Positions 63,197 through 64,000 of a stretch of DNA of 64,000 bases are shown here, piece after piece. The position numbers and the translations under genes are program-made. The stretch spans positions 186,001 through 250,000 of the forward strand of contig NZ_JABFDH010000004.1 in the NCBI RefSeq assembly GCF_013403975.1, given 5' to 3'. This stretch comes from Winogradskyella ursingii (GTDB taxonomy: Bacteria; Bacteroidota; Bacteroidia; Flavobacteriales; Flavobacteriaceae). The stretch's first letter is position 1; each line of letters begins with the position of its first letter. The notes beneath the pieces were generated by a model that did no database searches, was not told the DNA's origin, and saw only the letters and a program-made list of their open reading frames with translations.

Positions 63197-64000
63197 TTAT
63201 TCAAATAGTACAAAAGCAGCCCATTTCTCTGGGTTGTTTTTGTATTTGGTTGACATTTCTAGTTGTGTATTTCTAAACGCAGTTCTTATGTCTTGTCCGC
63301 TAAGCCAATTGCTGTAAAACTGTTGCATAAACTCTGAGGTTTCTTCATCTGGTACTTCCCAGAGGCTCATGATTATGATATCCACACCAGCCATTTTAAA
63401 CGCACGTTGTAGGCCATAAACCCCTTCGCTACCATCTATATCGCCAAGACCAGTCTCACAGGCACTTAAAACCACTACATCCGTTTTGGATAAATTTAGA
63501 TTAGAAATTTCTAAAGCGGTTAAAATACCATCATCATCGGTATATGGGTTGTTTCCATTTTTCCATGCATAATTTGCCCCAGCAAACAATAATCCTGAAC
63601 GTAGTAATGGGTCTTCGGATACTTTATAAAGATTGTTTTGTGAAGAAATTATAACATCGTCTAAATCATTTTTTGGATTCTCAAAAAAGAAACCATGAGT
63701 CGCAATATGAATAATATTCGGGCTATTGCCACTTAGTGCTTTAAAAGCTGTTTCGGTGGCATCTTTACCAATTAGATTTGAATAGATTTTTCCACTTTTT
63801 GAGAACAGGTTCTCTACGGATTTTACTTCTTCAAGTGTACCTTGTAAGTACGACCAATTAGAACCTAAACTCCGTGTGCCTGACGTATTTCTAAACGCAG
63901 GTATATTAGACGTACTTTTTGTGTTATCTATTTTTTGATTGGTCGGTACAAAATCGTAATCTACGCCACCGATAAATATCGTGTTTTCTGGTGTTGGTTC
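63197..64000 (-). CDS. CHAT-domain peptidase, 3' part (5' end beyond the window)
   Basis: The frame is open from the window edge to the TAA at 63197, giving 267 residues of a C-terminal CHAT (caspase HetF-associated) domain. It shows HIATHGFFF with the catalytic His, LLFAGAN, LEISNLNLSKTDVVVLSACE with the catalytic Cys (SACETGLGD), EGVYGLQRAF and the terminal WAAFVLFE. CHAT proteins usually have N-terminal TPRs, which would lie past the window. It is 16 bases upstream of the TPR-caspase gene. Signal peptide not visible. Confidence 0.9.
   Translation of the reverse strand, partial: EPTPENTIFIGGVDYDFVPTNQKIDNTKSTSNIPAFRNTSGTRSLGSNWSYLQGTLEEVKSVENLFSKSGKIYSNLIGKDATETAFKALSGNSPNIIHIATHGFFFENPKNDLDDVIISSQNNLYKVSEDPLLRSGLLFAGANYAWKNGNNPYTDDDGILTALEISNLNLSKTDVVVLSACETGLGDIDGSEGVYGLQRAFKMAGVDIIIMSLWEVPDEETSEFMQQFYSNWLSGQDIRTAFRNTQLEMSTKYKNNPEKWAAFVLFE

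Noticed and set aside
56078-64000. Caspase cluster considered as a canonical cytoplasmic anti-phage defence island
   Set aside because: No nuclease, cyclase, toxin or mobile-element gene is nearby, and both caspase proteins have export signals, so the defence label is not supported.

Overview
The window looks like chromosomal DNA of a marine-type Flavobacteriaceae (Bacteroidota). The evidence is a low GC content, near-absence of Shine-Dalgarno motifs, promoters of the Bacteroidota type (TTG/TTTG, 19-21 bases, TAnnTTTG), a type IX secretion (T9SS) type B C-terminal domain, a fused SecDF, a Rho with a large Asn/Lys/Arg-rich insert, an ECF sigma/FecR/TonB-receptor triad, and families largely confined to Bacteroidota (DUF6090, DUF3667, DUF4293, BT_3928, DUF6691). 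The genus cannot be fixed from the sequence alone. No rRNA, CRISPR array, insertion sequence or prophage was found.

Layout. 1-3.35 kb: tandem array of DUF6090 membrane proteins (four complete, one cut by the window edge). 3.6-6.5 kb: a secreted protein, then gyrB. 6.8-9.3 kb (minus): beta-barrel protein, metalloprotease lipoprotein and duplicated-domain lipoprotein, divergent from 9.5-13.6 kb (plus): ECF sigma factor, FecR anti-sigma and an STN-domain TonB receptor. 13.7-20.3 kb (plus): DUF6588-like protein, mdh, DUF4412-like protein, a small SecD-like protein and secDF. 20.4-25.2 kb (minus): alpha/beta hydrolase, DUF192 lipoprotein, lgt, yidD, cysS, folE. 25.4-36.3 kb: a large T9SS surface protein, a FadL-type porin, a low-complexity lipoprotein, proS, tRNA-Glu, rpsT, rho. 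36.5-50.1 kb: housekeeping genes (truA, ABC exporter, cdaA with two DUF3667 genes, folP, BT_3928, ABC permease, tpiA, prmA, an M57-like protease, clpS). 50.1-54.1 kb (minus): a sulfane-sulfur/persulfide cluster headed by a Crp/Fnr regulator. 54.2-55.7 kb: tRNA-Arg and manA. 56.1-64 kb: a cluster of caspase-like and CHAT peptidases running to the window end.

Two regions stand out. In the sulfur cluster, a Crp/Fnr regulator with a Cys-rich cNMP domain precedes two YeeE/YedE-type proteins, a TauE/SafE permease and a CstB-like persulfide dioxygenase-rhodanese. Two matching 16-bp palindromes lie about 36 bases upstream of -7 elements, which is the geometry of a class II activator. In the peptidase cluster, a lipoprotein and a caspase whose catalytic domain is interrupted by a beta-propeller-like insert converge, with no spacer, on a second operon of a TPR-caspase and a CHAT protein. 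Three clan CD-type proteins are packed together, and at least two carry signal peptides, so they probably act outside the cytoplasm. Several short palindromic repeats are scattered between genes, and one sits in frame inside a DUF6090 gene.
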